A stretch of 64,000 nucleotides of DNA from an uncultured Oligoflexia bacterium (lineage in GTDB: Bacteria > Bdellovibrionota > Bacteriovoracia > Bacteriovoracales > Bacteriovoracaceae), in assembly GCA_913058265.1 (NCBI GenBank), contig CAJXPQ010000010.1, forward strand, positions 1-64,000, given 5' to 3'. Positions 1 to 6,937 of the stretch are shown one piece after another; the first letter of the stretch is position 1, and the number at the start of each line of letters is the position of its first letter. The translations under genes were made by a program, and so were the position numbers. Below the pieces are notes generated by a model. It worked only from the letters and a program-made list of their open reading frames with translations, ran no database searches and was not told the origin of the DNA.

Positions 1-261
1 ATATCGAACTTTTTTCCTCACGATTCAGCGCGCACACCATCAAATTTGGAGACCCTTTAAAGGGATATACTTGCTATATATGTTTAAAAATCAGTTAAAG
101 AGATATAGTTAATATTTTGAGTTTTGTTTCAAAACAAATTCTTAAGTTAAAATTCATACGAATAATATAAATTCTGAGAAGAACAATTTTTGATATTGAA
201 TAAATATTCTGGATAGAATACTGGAAATAATTTAACTAACAATTATACAAGGATTTGAAAA
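1..261. other. Non-coding leader before the peroxidase gene
   Basis: AT-rich stretch with no convincing reading frame on either strand. It ends in the ribosome binding site AAGGA upstream of the cytochrome c peroxidase gene. I see no clear promoter, tRNA or repeat in it. The upstream neighbour lies outside the window. Confidence 0.4.
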
Positions 262-1527
262 ATGATTTTCAAATATTTCTTTTCAGTATTTTTAATACTG
301 TCTGCGAATTCTTATGCCCAAAGTTCAAAGTTTGAACTTGGGCGGTCTCTTTTTTTCGATAAATTACTTAGTGGAAATAGAAACATTTCATGTGCAACAT
401 GCCATCATCCCCTTACAGCAAATGGTGATGGCCTGTCATTAGGCTTTGGCGAAGGTGGTGTTGGACTTGGGATTACAAGAAATTTCAATGATAAGGTTCA
501 TGGAAGAGTTCCTCGAAATGCTCCCGCACTATTTAATGTTGGGCAAAGCTTTGTTACTAAGTACTTTTTTGATGGAAGAGTCGAATTCGATATAGAATAT
601 CCTGGTGGAATAAAATCTCCTGCAGATAATAATTTACCCGAAGGATTGGAGTCCTTGCTTGCAGCTCAGTCAATTTTTCCACTAACCTCTGGTATTGAAA
701 TGGCAGGAGATAAAGGTGAGAATGATATAGCTGATTTTGCATCGACTGGAGACCACAGGGGAGTTTGGGGCGTAGTCGTCGGGCGTGTAAAGTCGATTGA
801 AGAGTATGTTGAGCTATTTGTGAACTCATTTCCGAATCAAATAAAAACCTCTGCTGACATTCAAATTCATCATGTTGGTAATGCATTAGCGGATTTCCAG
901 AAGAAAGCATTTATTGCTGATGATTCTCCATTTGATAGGTATCTTGAAGGAGACAAGTCTTCATTGTCAGCTAGTCAAATTAGTGGAATGAATATTTTTT
1001 ACGGAAAAGGAAAATGTTCTCAATGTCACACTGGAAAATATCAGACTGATATGAAATTTCATTCAATCGCATTACCTCCAATAGGTCCAGGTAAAGGTGT
1101 TGGGTTTAACTTACAAGATGATTGGGGAAGATACCTTGTAACAAAAAAGAAGAGTGATAAGTATAAGTTTAGAACTCCGAGTTTAAGAAATGTAAGTGTC
1201 ACTGCACCTTATGGCCATAATGGTGCTTATAATAGTTTAGAAGATATTTTGATACATCACATGAATCCAAAACAAAGCTTGAGTCGATATAAAAAAAGTA
1301 AAGCTGCCTTGCCTGAGCTCAAAGGCGCAAACGACTTTACAGTATTAAGTAATAATAATGTTATGAATGATATTTTATTGTCTTCAAATTTACCAGAAAT
1401 TAATATATCTAAAAATGAAACTAGTGACTTGTTAAGTTTTTTAACAGCATTAACTGATTTTAGATGTCTTGATATGAGAAAATTTGTTCCTCAGAAAGTT
1501 CCAAGTGGTTTACCAATAAATGATTAA
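262..1527 (+). CDS. Exported di-haem cytochrome c peroxidase (MauG/CcpA family)
   Basis: Likely periplasmic di-haem peroxidase that reduces H2O2 with electrons from a c-type cytochrome. Residues 1-20 form a Sec signal peptide ending Ser-Tyr-Ala-Gln. Two haem-binding motifs are visible: CATCH at residues 44-48 and CSQCH at residues 252-256, the spacing expected for the two cytochrome c domains of this family. The segment RTPSLRNVSVTAPYGHNGAY (about residues 307-326) is the typical second-domain motif. The start is set by AAGGA eight bases upstream of ATG. Length fits the family. An exported PKD-like gene follows after 9 bases, so the two were probably one transcript before that gene was damaged. 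The exact electron donor and substrate cannot be read from sequence. Confidence 0.88.
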   Translation: MIFKYFFSVFLILSANSYAQSSKFELGRSLFFDKLLSGNRNISCATCHHPLTANGDGLSLGFGEGGVGLGITRNFNDKVHGRVPRNAPALFNVGQSFVTKYFFDGRVEFDIEYPGGIKSPADNNLPEGLESLLAAQSIFPLTSGIEMAGDKGENDIADFASTGDHRGVWGVVVGRVKSIEEYVELFVNSFPNQIKTSADIQIHHVGNALADFQKKAFIADDSPFDRYLEGDKSSLSASQISGMNIFYGKGKCSQCHTGKYQTDMKFHSIALPPIGPGKGVGFNLQDDWGRYLVTKKKSDKYKFRTPSLRNVSVTAPYGHNGAYNSLEDILIHHMNPKQSLSRYKKSKAALPELKGANDFTVLSNNNVMNDILLSSNLPEINISKNETSDLLSFLTALTDFRCLDMRKFVPQKVPSGLPIND

Positions 1528-1536
1528 AGGAAAAAT

Positions 1537-2079
1537 ATGAAAATTTTATTTGTTTTGGCATTCTATTCTGCCAATTTATTTGCGTCACCAGTTATTGATA
1601 TCAATTATCAAGAACATAATATTACAGGCACCAAGGTTTTAATTGATGGTTCTGGGAGTATTGATAACGCTAATTTGAATTTTAACTATTTTTGGGAACT
1701 CGTTGATGTTCCTGAGGGGTCTCAATCTCAAATTTTTGTAGAAAGTTCTGACAAAGTTCATATAAATACTGATAGGGATGGTATTTATACTGCCAAGTTA
1801 GAACTTATCAACGAAATCGGAGAGTCTAAAATTGAATATTTTTCTATTTATAGTACTCAATCTGTTGGAGATGTCATTTTCGGACCTGAGACTCATCAGA
1901 CTAGTATTTTGTGTAAATTAACCTTCAAGCTTTCCATTATATGTAGCAATAAATCTATGAGTAGGGCGATGGGGCATCTTCCCGAGCCATTCATGGCGTT
2001 CGATAAACTCTTTAATTCTTTTACACGTGATTTGATCAGATTTATCAATATACTTAAATTGAAAGTCTGGAACTCTTAA
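1537..2079 (+). pseudogene. Exported PKD-like protein, 3' end replaced (chimeric frame)
   Basis: The first ~115 codons look genuine. There is a good RBS (AAGGA), a signal peptide ending FASP near residue 18, then a PKD/Ig-like beta domain with GTKVLIDGSGSIDN, FNYFWELV and DGIYTAKLELINEIG. From about residue 120 the character changes. The remaining codons read antisense through a different gene remnant (1918-2280, minus strand), so the C-terminus is an accident of fusion. The original protein was probably a larger repeat-containing surface or periplasmic protein cotranscribed with the peroxidase. The breakpoint lies around 1885-1917. The truncated product could still be made and exported, but I treat the gene as broken. 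Confidence 0.6.
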
Positions 2080-2280
2080 ACTATCAATGTTTTCGACAGT
2101 TAAGTTTGCTACCTCAGCATCATGCTCTAGGTTTTGAAGTCTAATCTCATACTGATAACAATGGTCTTTGGTGTAATTAGTAACTGTCTGTTTTTCCTTC
2201 TCTGAGTTGTTTTCACTTAGTTTTTTTTGAAACTGTTCATCGCGAATCTCCTTTGTTGCGATTTTTATTTGAGGAGTATT
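1918..2280 (-). pseudogene. Headless gene remnant with GNAT/Mom-like motif
   Basis: Reading the minus strand from 2280 gives about 120 open codons ending at a TAA (1918-1920), preceded by an in-frame TGA and with no start codon before the motif. The C-terminal part reads RIKEFIERHEWLGKMPHRPT, then HRFIATYNGKLEG and stop. This block recalls the opening strand of phage-associated GNAT-like (Mom-type) proteins, where a longer domain would follow. The gene therefore appears cut at both ends. Family assignment is from memory of the motif and is uncertain; that it is coding remnant is better supported, by its length and composition. It overlaps antisense the 3' end of the PKD-like frame and marks the left edge of the accessory island. 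Confidence 0.5.
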
Positions 2281-2528
2281 TCAAACGCATAAAAAACAGA
2301 CAAATATTTTATACAATTCAAAAAATTGGGCCGTCTTTTACGAAGTTACACTTCAATTTGACGCTATTCAAGTGGCCAACATCTTACACTTTTAGAGACA
2401 TCGCCGTAATTCTATGTTAAGTTATTTATAAGAGGCGACTCACAAATTCTCCGTAATTCTGAGCACTTAGAAACTAAGGCTATGTGCTATATTGTAATAA
2501 GATATTAATAAGTAACCTGGAGAAAACA
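2281..2528. other. Non-coding junction region left of the toxin-antitoxin pair
   Basis: No gene seen. The stretch contains a 15-bp sequence at 2315-2329 that recurs at 3556-3570 beyond the toxin gene. It also contains two copies of TTACACTT and two copies of CCGTAATTCT (near 2404 and 2451). It ends with the antitoxin ribosome binding site (GGAG before 2529). It looks like scar DNA from insertions rather than a functional intergenic region. Confidence 0.4.
2315..2329 (+). repeat. 15-bp direct repeat, left copy
   Basis: AATTCAAAAAATTGG occurs here and identically at 3556-3570. GTTACACTT follows each copy, 11-16 bases further on. The two copies bracket the antitoxin/toxin genes and nothing else. 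AT-rich composition means chance is possible. Confidence 0.5.
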
Positions 2529-2720
2529 ATGGAAAAAGTCATAAAAAAAACACCATTTAAAGACTTAGCTAAAACTCTAAAAGAGATTAAGATAAAGCCT
2601 CTTTCAGAAGAAAAAGTAAGTAGAATAAACTCTATTGTAAATATTGAGAATGATGAATTCGAAAACATTGAGCCTCTGAAGAAGATTGCAAAGCTACCTG
2701 ATGAGATGAGGAATAATTAA
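2529..2720 (+). CDS. Small antitoxin-like protein of a PIN toxin pair
   Basis: A 63-residue charged protein, rich in Lys and Glu, with no recognisable DNA-binding fold. I start it at the ATG at 2529, which has GGAG seven bases upstream, rather than at an upstream in-frame codon without an RBS. It ends three bases before a PIN-domain gene, the normal order antitoxin then toxin. Its short length, mostly helical appearance and acidic C-terminal half fit an antitoxin that wraps a toxin. The assignment rests on position more than on sequence. It belongs to the island between the 15-bp repeats. Confidence 0.6.
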   Translation: MEKVIKKTPFKDLAKTLKEIKIKPLSEEKVSRINSIVNIENDEFENIEPLKKIAKLPDEMRNN

Positions 2721-2723
2721 TAA

Positions 2724-3503
2724 ATGGGAAGACTAGTTGCATTTTCTGAATTTAATGAATACTACAATGAAATTTCAAATAATGATTCTTTTGTAAAAGG
2801 AACGGTCTTAGATACAAACATTCTGGTGTCTTTGATGTACGAAGTTAAATCAACTCATGATGAAGTCGTTAAGTTCTTAGATGAGCAAATTGTCGGTAAT
2901 GGTATTACTTGTTACACCAACGTAATAACAACAGCTGAATTTATTAATATATTTAGACGTATTTTGTTAACAGAACATCTTTGTGATTCGATAGATGAGT
3001 TCTCTAAACTTAAGTTTCCAAAAAAAGCACAGTATTTAATTAAAAGACTGTATGGTGAGTACAAGCATAGATTTATGCATGAAAAGAAAGATATAATCTT
3101 TTCAGAAACTCACTTAAAGCAAATTCGAGATACATTTAGCGGTGGATCTCACTCAGGGCTTAAACCATGGCCTGAGTTAACAAAAGAATTACTAGATGAT
3201 GATCTTCTACGTGCATATAAGGCGTATGAGTTAGCAGGTATTAAATACATAAGTCCGAATGAAGAAGTTCAAAAACATTACTTCCATAAAAAAATGATTT
3301 GGGAAGAGACAATAAAAGTTAGTTCATCATCAGGTTTAGCAATTTTTGATTCTATGATTTTAACAGCACTGGATTGTAGTCATTTTTCTTTTGCCATATC
3401 AGCTGACTCAGATATTGCCTATGCTACTCTTGCAGATCCTAATATAAAGGACATTATTGCACCTGACTCTTTAGTTAAAGAGATGAAAAAGTACAAGTTT
3501 TAA
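2724..3503 (+). CDS. PIN-domain ribonuclease, probable toxin
   Basis: Predicted Mg-dependent RNase of the PIN family acting in the cytoplasm. The N-terminal strand VLDTNILVSLMYE (from about residue 28) carries the first catalytic Asp. An internal AEF (about residue 73) and the C-terminal IFDSMILTAL and ISADSDIA segments supply the other acidic residues in the family order. At 259 residues it is larger than typical VapC toxins (about 130-150), with an inserted middle region. The start overlaps the upstream stop region, and GAGG lies in the upstream gene's tail. The gene is followed by two self-complementary TGGCCA hexamers at 3517-3533 that could fold into a hairpin. It could also be a stand-alone PIN nuclease, but the tight pairing favours a toxin. 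Confidence 0.75.
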   Translation: MGRLVAFSEFNEYYNEISNNDSFVKGTVLDTNILVSLMYEVKSTHDEVVKFLDEQIVGNGITCYTNVITTAEFINIFRRILLTEHLCDSIDEFSKLKFPKKAQYLIKRLYGEYKHRFMHEKKDIIFSETHLKQIRDTFSGGSHSGLKPWPELTKELLDDDLLRAYKAYELAGIKYISPNEEVQKHYFHKKMIWEETIKVSSSSGLAIFDSMILTALDCSHFSFAISADSDIAYATLADPNIKDIIAPDSLVKEMKKYKF

Positions 3504-3555
3504 AATCACAAAAAAATGGCCAGAATATGGCCAAAAATTAAAAAAAGCTCAATAA

Positions 3556-3570
3556 AATTCAAAAAATTGG
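3556..3570 (+). repeat. 15-bp direct repeat, right copy
   Basis: Second copy of AATTCAAAAAATTGG (first at 2315-2329), about 50 bases after the PIN gene stop. GTTACACTT again follows. Together the copies suggest that the toxin-antitoxin pair entered as a unit, or that a repeated sequence was split by it. Confidence 0.5.
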
Positions 3571-3624
3571 AAGGCTACATGTTACACTTTTATTAGGAAT
3601 CTATTTTAATATCAGAAGGTTAGT

Positions 3625-4065
3625 ATGAGTGTTGCAGTTGCATTAAAAGTTCCCAATAGTCATTATAACCCGAACTCAGGACGATTTCTTACAGCTGACC
3701 CTATTGGCCTAGCAGCGGGTGATACAAACTTTTACAGGTATGTTTTTAACAATCCTATTAAATATACTGACCCAACAGGTGAGATCGTACCTGTTGTGCT
3801 TTTGACTTATGCTGCGTATGAAGCAGGCTTTTTTGCAGGTGCTTTGTATAATAAAGTTGCTCAGAATACAGATATATCATCAACATATCGTGATGCAAAT
3901 ATCACTTTAAATCTAGCAGATAAAATACTTCCAACGACAAGTTTGTTATCTAGCCCAGATACATATAAACTAATTAAGGACAAAGTGAATAATCAGCGAA
4001 TTAAAGATATTGATTCGCAAATAAATGACAATTCAAATAGTAATGGCGGAACCTGTGGTAAGTAA
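3625..4065 (+). CDS. Orphan Rhs tip with variable C-terminal domain (copy 1)
   Basis: The first ~55 residues are the end of an Rhs/YD-repeat core: HYNPNSGRFLTADPIGLAAG, then FYRYVFNNPIKYTDPTGE. After the DPTGE boundary comes a ~90-residue unique C-terminal domain with a hydrophobic, Gly/Ala-rich start (about residues 54-75) and a Lys/Asp-rich end. Full Rhs proteins exceed 1,000 residues, so the shell-forming repeats and export region are missing. A good RBS (AGAAGG) precedes the ATG, so the fragment may still be translated. Unique domains at this position are usually toxins with an immunity gene next door; the following small membrane-protein genes fit that place. No toxin fold is recognisable. 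Confidence 0.75.
   Translation: MSVAVALKVPNSHYNPNSGRFLTADPIGLAAGDTNFYRYVFNNPIKYTDPTGEIVPVVLLTYAAYEAGFFAGALYNKVAQNTDISSTYRDANITLNLADKILPTTSLLSSPDTYKLIKDKVNNQRIKDIDSQINDNSNSNGGTCGK
3661..3680 (+). repeat. 20-bp repeat at Rhs tip start, copy 1
   Basis: CATTATAACCCGAACTCAGG is identical to 6665-6684. It encodes HYNPNSGR, the last conserved block of the Rhs core. Identity drops immediately on the left side in both copies. Confidence 0.7.
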
Positions 4066-4360
4066 TAATCGACTTTTAGTAATTATAATAATTTTAGCAA
4101 TTGTCTCATTAGTGTTTGGGGCAATGATATTTACTGTCAAAGAACAAAGTATGGGGATTTATAACTTGGGAAGGGCAATAGTATTTTCGTGGCTCAGTTT
4201 ATATTTAATATTCAAACCATATAAAGTGGATTTTATAGGGAAATTAAAAATTAGCTCAACTGGTAATGACAGCGGTTCAAATATTAGGATTGCAAAAATT
4301 GTTGCATTTATCTTAGCAACTGTTAATGCATCAATTTCAATTGCGTTGTATTTTGATTAA
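4043..4360 (+). CDS. Small membrane protein, possible Rhs immunity protein
   Basis: Unrecognised protein of about 105 residues with three hydrophobic segments: near residues 6-28, 38-55 and 85-103. I prefer the ATG at 4043 over one 18 bases upstream; neither has a clear RBS. It overlaps the Rhs tip by 23 bases in another frame, implying translational coupling. In Rhs loci the gene right after the variable tip usually protects against it, and immunity to membrane-active toxins is often a membrane protein. That role is inferred from position only. Confidence 0.5.
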   Translation: MAEPVVSNNRLLVIIIILAIVSLVFGAMIFTVKEQSMGIYNLGRAIVFSWLSLYLIFKPYKVDFIGKLKISSTGNDSGSNIRIAKIVAFILATVNASISIALYFD

Positions 4361-4391
4361 TTCTTATTTTATTCGATGTTGAGGTCTAATA

Positions 4392-4649
4392 ATGATTAAG
4401 TCAAAACTAATGTTCTTTTTTTCTTTAGGACTAATTATAAGTTGTAGTATTAGAATACATACTCTGTGGACAACATGTATTAAAACTAATCCTTTGGAGA
4501 AGTGTTCTTATAACCCAAATGCTTTTGCTTCTCCAAAAAGTGTGATGATAGTTTGTGGGATAGTTATTTTGCTAGGTATTGTTGGAATATTTTTTTCATT
4601 TAAGACTAAAGGTGGCCCAGACCTTGAAGATTTTTTTAAGAAAAAATAA
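4392..4649 (+). CDS. Small two-helix membrane protein
   Basis: Unrecognised 85-residue protein with hydrophobic helices at about residues 7-19 and 50-69 and a charged C-terminus ending LEDFFKKK. The loop between them holds two Cys (about residues 29 and 38). The N-terminal region ends LIISCS, so it could instead be a lipoprotein with lipidated Cys18, although Ile-Ser before Cys is not the best lipobox. A GAGG sequence lies ten bases before the ATG. It follows the possible immunity gene by 31 bases and belongs to the same Rhs-tip cassette. Confidence 0.5.
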   Translation: MIKSKLMFFFSLGLIISCSIRIHTLWTTCIKTNPLEKCSYNPNAFASPKSVMIVCGIVILLGIVGIFFSFKTKGGPDLEDFFKKK

Positions 4650-4789
4650 ATTTCTTACATCTTGATGTTAATAAAATCCTTACTCTTTACCATTTTTGGC
4701 CATAAAACCTGGAAAATTTCAACGTTTTCCAGGTCATGATCCTTGCTCGATTCTGTTCCTTGCTCTTTGACGGTCAGCCAACTTTCTAC
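4650..4789. other. Intergenic stretch with perfect 10-bp hairpin
   Basis: Between the small membrane gene and the integrase remnant. The only structure is a perfect inverted repeat at 4707-4734: ACCTGGAAAA, loop TTTCAACG, TTTTCCAGGT. No T-run follows on either strand, so it is not a classical terminator. Next to an integrase end it might be part of an old attachment or recombination site, which is speculation. Confidence 0.45.
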
Positions 4790-5029
4790 TTAAAACTTGT
4801 AAGGACTTGCATCAACAACATCTTCACTTAACAGCTTTCCGTATTGATCAATAGTTTGTTGAATCGACTTATGGCCTAAAACAGCTTGTAGTTCATACAT
4901 CTGGCCACCGTTCTTTAAGAAGTTGTAAGCGAAGCTATGTCTGAAAGCATGACAGTTACAGTTCCAGTTTTTACCATTTGTTGAATGTAAGTATGATCCG
5001 TAACTATATTTCTTTTGTTTTTGAGATTG
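4790..5029 (-). pseudogene. Tyrosine recombinase C-terminal remnant
   Basis: Minus-strand reading of about 80 codons ending at TAA (4790-4792). It contains HAFRHSFAYNFLKNGGQ, then ELQAVLGHKSIQQTIDQYG. These are the HxxR box, the downstream His (GHKS) and the nucleophilic Tyr of phage-type integrases. An in-frame TAA lies just upstream (5030-5032), and the N-terminal DNA-binding domains and the first catalytic Arg are absent. The gene is therefore dead. It dates an integration event in this island; the recombinase probably moved the neighbouring Rhs/TA material. Assignment to the family is firm; which element it served is unknown. Confidence 0.8.
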
Positions 5030-5243
5030 TTACATTCTCCCTTTATTACTTTTGAGTACTTTTTATTCGCCGCTCTGTTAAGGAGTTCATATCACTTCTT
5101 TCTACATTGATTGGAGCAGCACTTGGTTTATTTTAGTTTGATTTGTTTTGACTAAGTACCCGATATTACGTGGTCCTTTGACATGTGTGTTATATTATTA
5201 TAATATAATTCCATGATCTACCGAAAGGTTACTGGAGGTGTAT
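5030..5243. other. Intergenic region upstream of the 226-residue gene
   Basis: No gene seen. It contains the upstream stop of the integrase remnant and, near its right end, an AT-only run (TATTATTATAATATAATT near 5193-5211) that could hold a -10 element for the gene starting at 5244. The RBS GGAGG is at 5234-5238. Confidence 0.35.
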
Positions 5244-5924
5244 ATGAACTTAACTCAGCAGGAAGTAGAACATTTTGGATCAAAACTCAGTTCTCTTGGT
5301 GGAAGAGTTTCTTATGATAAAGTCTTCTCAGACAGATATATTGATATTGAGCAATTCTTTTTAGATGCAACAAAGTTTGTATTTGCAGGGCCTAGACTGG
5401 CCATATGTATTGAAAATTGGATACATGCATTTGGCTTTATTATTTCACCTTCAAAGGTTAAAAGGCTTATTGAAAAAGAAGGGTATTTGTATGATCCTGC
5501 CGTTTTAGGGGTCTTTTTGGATATAATTGAGAAAACAAATAAGAAGCAATTAAATCTAGAACCTCTAAGGAAATTTATTCATAAGAAAAAAAAATTACAT
5601 CAAAGGTCTAGTGGTAAAACAAAAGTCAATCCAAGTTATCATGATAAAATATGGAAAAAATATAATATTGCCACACCAACTTTTCACGAAGAATATAAAA
5701 AAAACTTATTAAACTTTAATTATATAATTGAAAATATTCCTGAAATTGGAAATAGAATTAAAGGACTTGATATTCTAGATGCTGATTATCAAGCTTTTAA
5801 GGCCAAAGAAAAAGATGATGGACTAAGTCTAAATGAAATATCAAAGAGAATTCATGCTCATTACTCAAATCTGCACAAAGTACATAAGCGGCTGGAGTTT
5901 TTTAAATTGATCAATCAGTACTAG
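5244..5924 (+). CDS. Unknown protein convergent with a nucleotidyltransferase gene
   Basis: I do not recognise this 226-residue, basic, mostly helical protein. The ATG at 5244 is preferred over a GTG six bases upstream because GGAGG (5234-5238) then has normal spacing. The C-terminal 35 residues (LSLNEISKRIHAHYSNLHKV, then HKRLEFFKLI) resemble a helix-turn-helix with a recognition-like second helix, and a lysine cluster lies at about residues 110-125. It overlaps by 14 bases, tail to tail, the DUF6036-like nucleotidyltransferase gene. The latter family includes AbiEii/MNT toxins whose partners are DNA-binding or HEPN proteins. A paired function is possible but a convergent layout is unusual for toxin-antitoxin genes. 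Confidence 0.7.
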   Translation: MNLTQQEVEHFGSKLSSLGGRVSYDKVFSDRYIDIEQFFLDATKFVFAGPRLAICIENWIHAFGFIISPSKVKRLIEKEGYLYDPAVLGVFLDIIEKTNKKQLNLEPLRKFIHKKKKLHQRSSGKTKVNPSYHDKIWKKYNIATPTFHEEYKKNLLNFNYIIENIPEIGNRIKGLDILDADYQAFKAKEKDDGLSLNEISKRIHAHYSNLHKVHKRLEFFKLINQY

Positions 5925-6489
5925 TAAGTAAGCTATTTAAATCCTTCTGAACTTGAGTCATTCGATCTTCATCTAGGGGATATTTTCTTGTTTTTCGAAT
6001 AAAGTCCATTCCTGCCTGAATTAACTGTGTCGTGAGAGTTTCTCCGGATTTAATCATACTTTCAATATCATCAACATCTGTAATCTGCCTGTGTAGTCTA
6101 TCGTAGTAAGCAGCAATCTTTGTTATGAAAAGTGATTCGATATCTAGGAACTTTCCACTAATATTTCTTAAAGGGTTAAAGAGTGAATGACTTTCGAAAT
6201 TAGCTTCTGTTGGAATCGCAACATCAGAAAACTCAATCCACGTCTCCTCTAAACCCTCTTTTCTTCCAATACGTGCTATTTGATCAAGGATTTCCTTGTC
6301 AGTGATGGCCGTAGCGATATCTATATCAGTTGTGGCCCTATCGATTTCAATATTATGTAGATGAAGCGCGCTGCCACCTATTATTTTTAAATCTAAGTAA
6401 AGACCCTCTTTCTCAAGCCACTTATCTAATTCAATTAAACCCTCGACCAATGTAATGTGTATTTCAGGTTTTTTAGTCGATTTATTCAT
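5911..6489 (-). CDS. Nucleotidyltransferase-fold protein (DUF6036/AbiEii-like)
   Basis: Member of the polymerase-beta-type nucleotidyltransferase superfamily. The active-site signature is visible: IIGGSALHLHNIEIDRATTD, with GGS at residues 38-40 and the metal-binding pair Asp55/Asp57 (DID). A later block, FLDIESLFITKIAAYYDRLH, then RQITDVDD (about residues 112-140), is typical of AbiEii/MNT-type proteins and sits where the third acidic or Lys residue lies. Such enzymes transfer nucleotides to tRNA or protein and act in abortive infection or toxin-antitoxin systems. Length (192) fits. It lies in the accessory island and overlaps the preceding gene tail to tail. The substrate cannot be told. 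Confidence 0.75.
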   Translation of the reverse strand: MNKSTKKPEIHITLVEGLIELDKWLEKEGLYLDLKIIGGSALHLHNIEIDRATTDIDIATAITDKEILDQIARIGRKEGLEETWIEFSDVAIPTEANFESHSLFNPLRNISGKFLDIESLFITKIAAYYDRLHRQITDVDDIESMIKSGETLTTQLIQAGMDFIRKTRKYPLDEDRMTQVQKDLNSLLTSTD

Positions 6490-6628
6490 ACTTAATATAT
6501 ACTCTAGATACGTTAGTATTTAAAGCAGCAATATTTTGAGACTATATGAGCTGGTGGCTGCTTCTTGGCTAAGAATTCATCACTACTTATAAAATACAAA
6601 ATATTATTTCTAAGTTATAATAAATATT

Positions 6629-6886
6629 ATGTACTTAAACACTGAGCCACTATTTTACGATAAACATTATAACCCGAACTCAGGTAGGTTTTTATCGGAA
6701 GATCCGATTGGGTTTGCTGGTAGAGATTTTAATTTGTATCGATATGTAGGGAATAATCCTAATTTTAAAATAGACCCGACAGGACAAAATGCTCTTGTTG
6801 GGGTGGTTGGTGCTTGTATTGCTGTTCAGTCAAAGTGCCAACAGAAGAAAAAAGATGATCCTTTCAAAAAACAAAATTTTTTATGA
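6629..6886 (+). CDS. Orphan Rhs tip (copy 2), short
   Basis: An 85-residue frame whose residues ~13-53 are an Rhs core end: HYNPNSGRFLSEDPIGFAGR, then LYRYVGNNPNFKIDPTGQ. After the DPTGQ boundary only ~30 residues remain: a short hydrophobic helix with two Cys, then a Lys-rich tail. There is no clear RBS, and the rest of the Rhs protein is absent. It begins at the same core position as copy 1 at 3625, with 20 identical bases. It is probably a displaced tip left by recombination and may be inactive. Confidence 0.6.
   Translation: MYLNTEPLFYDKHYNPNSGRFLSEDPIGFAGRDFNLYRYVGNNPNFKIDPTGQNALVGVVGACIAVQSKCQQKKKDDPFKKQNFL
6665..6684 (+). repeat. 20-bp repeat at Rhs tip start, copy 2
   Basis: Identical to 3661-3680 and in the same reading frame of the Rhs core. 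The left flanks differ, so both tips were joined to unrelated upstream DNA at nearly the same point. Confidence 0.7.
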
Positions 6887-6937
6887 AAAAAGAGAATCGA
6901 GAGAAACAGATTTTTTTAAAATACTTCTAAGTGAGGG

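Noticed and set aside
557-910. 117-residue minus-strand frame
   Set aside because: Antisense shadow of the cytochrome c peroxidase gene, with no RBS and atypical composition.
3517-3533. TGGCCA-GAATA-TGGCCA hairpin as terminator
   Set aside because: No T-run after it on the plus strand; each hexamer is a palindrome by itself, so the hairpin is weakly supported.
2329-3625. Possible integron attC sites around the toxin-antitoxin pair
   Set aside because: No pair of core sites of the GTTRRRY type and no palindromic 60-bp structure; only short direct repeats are seen.
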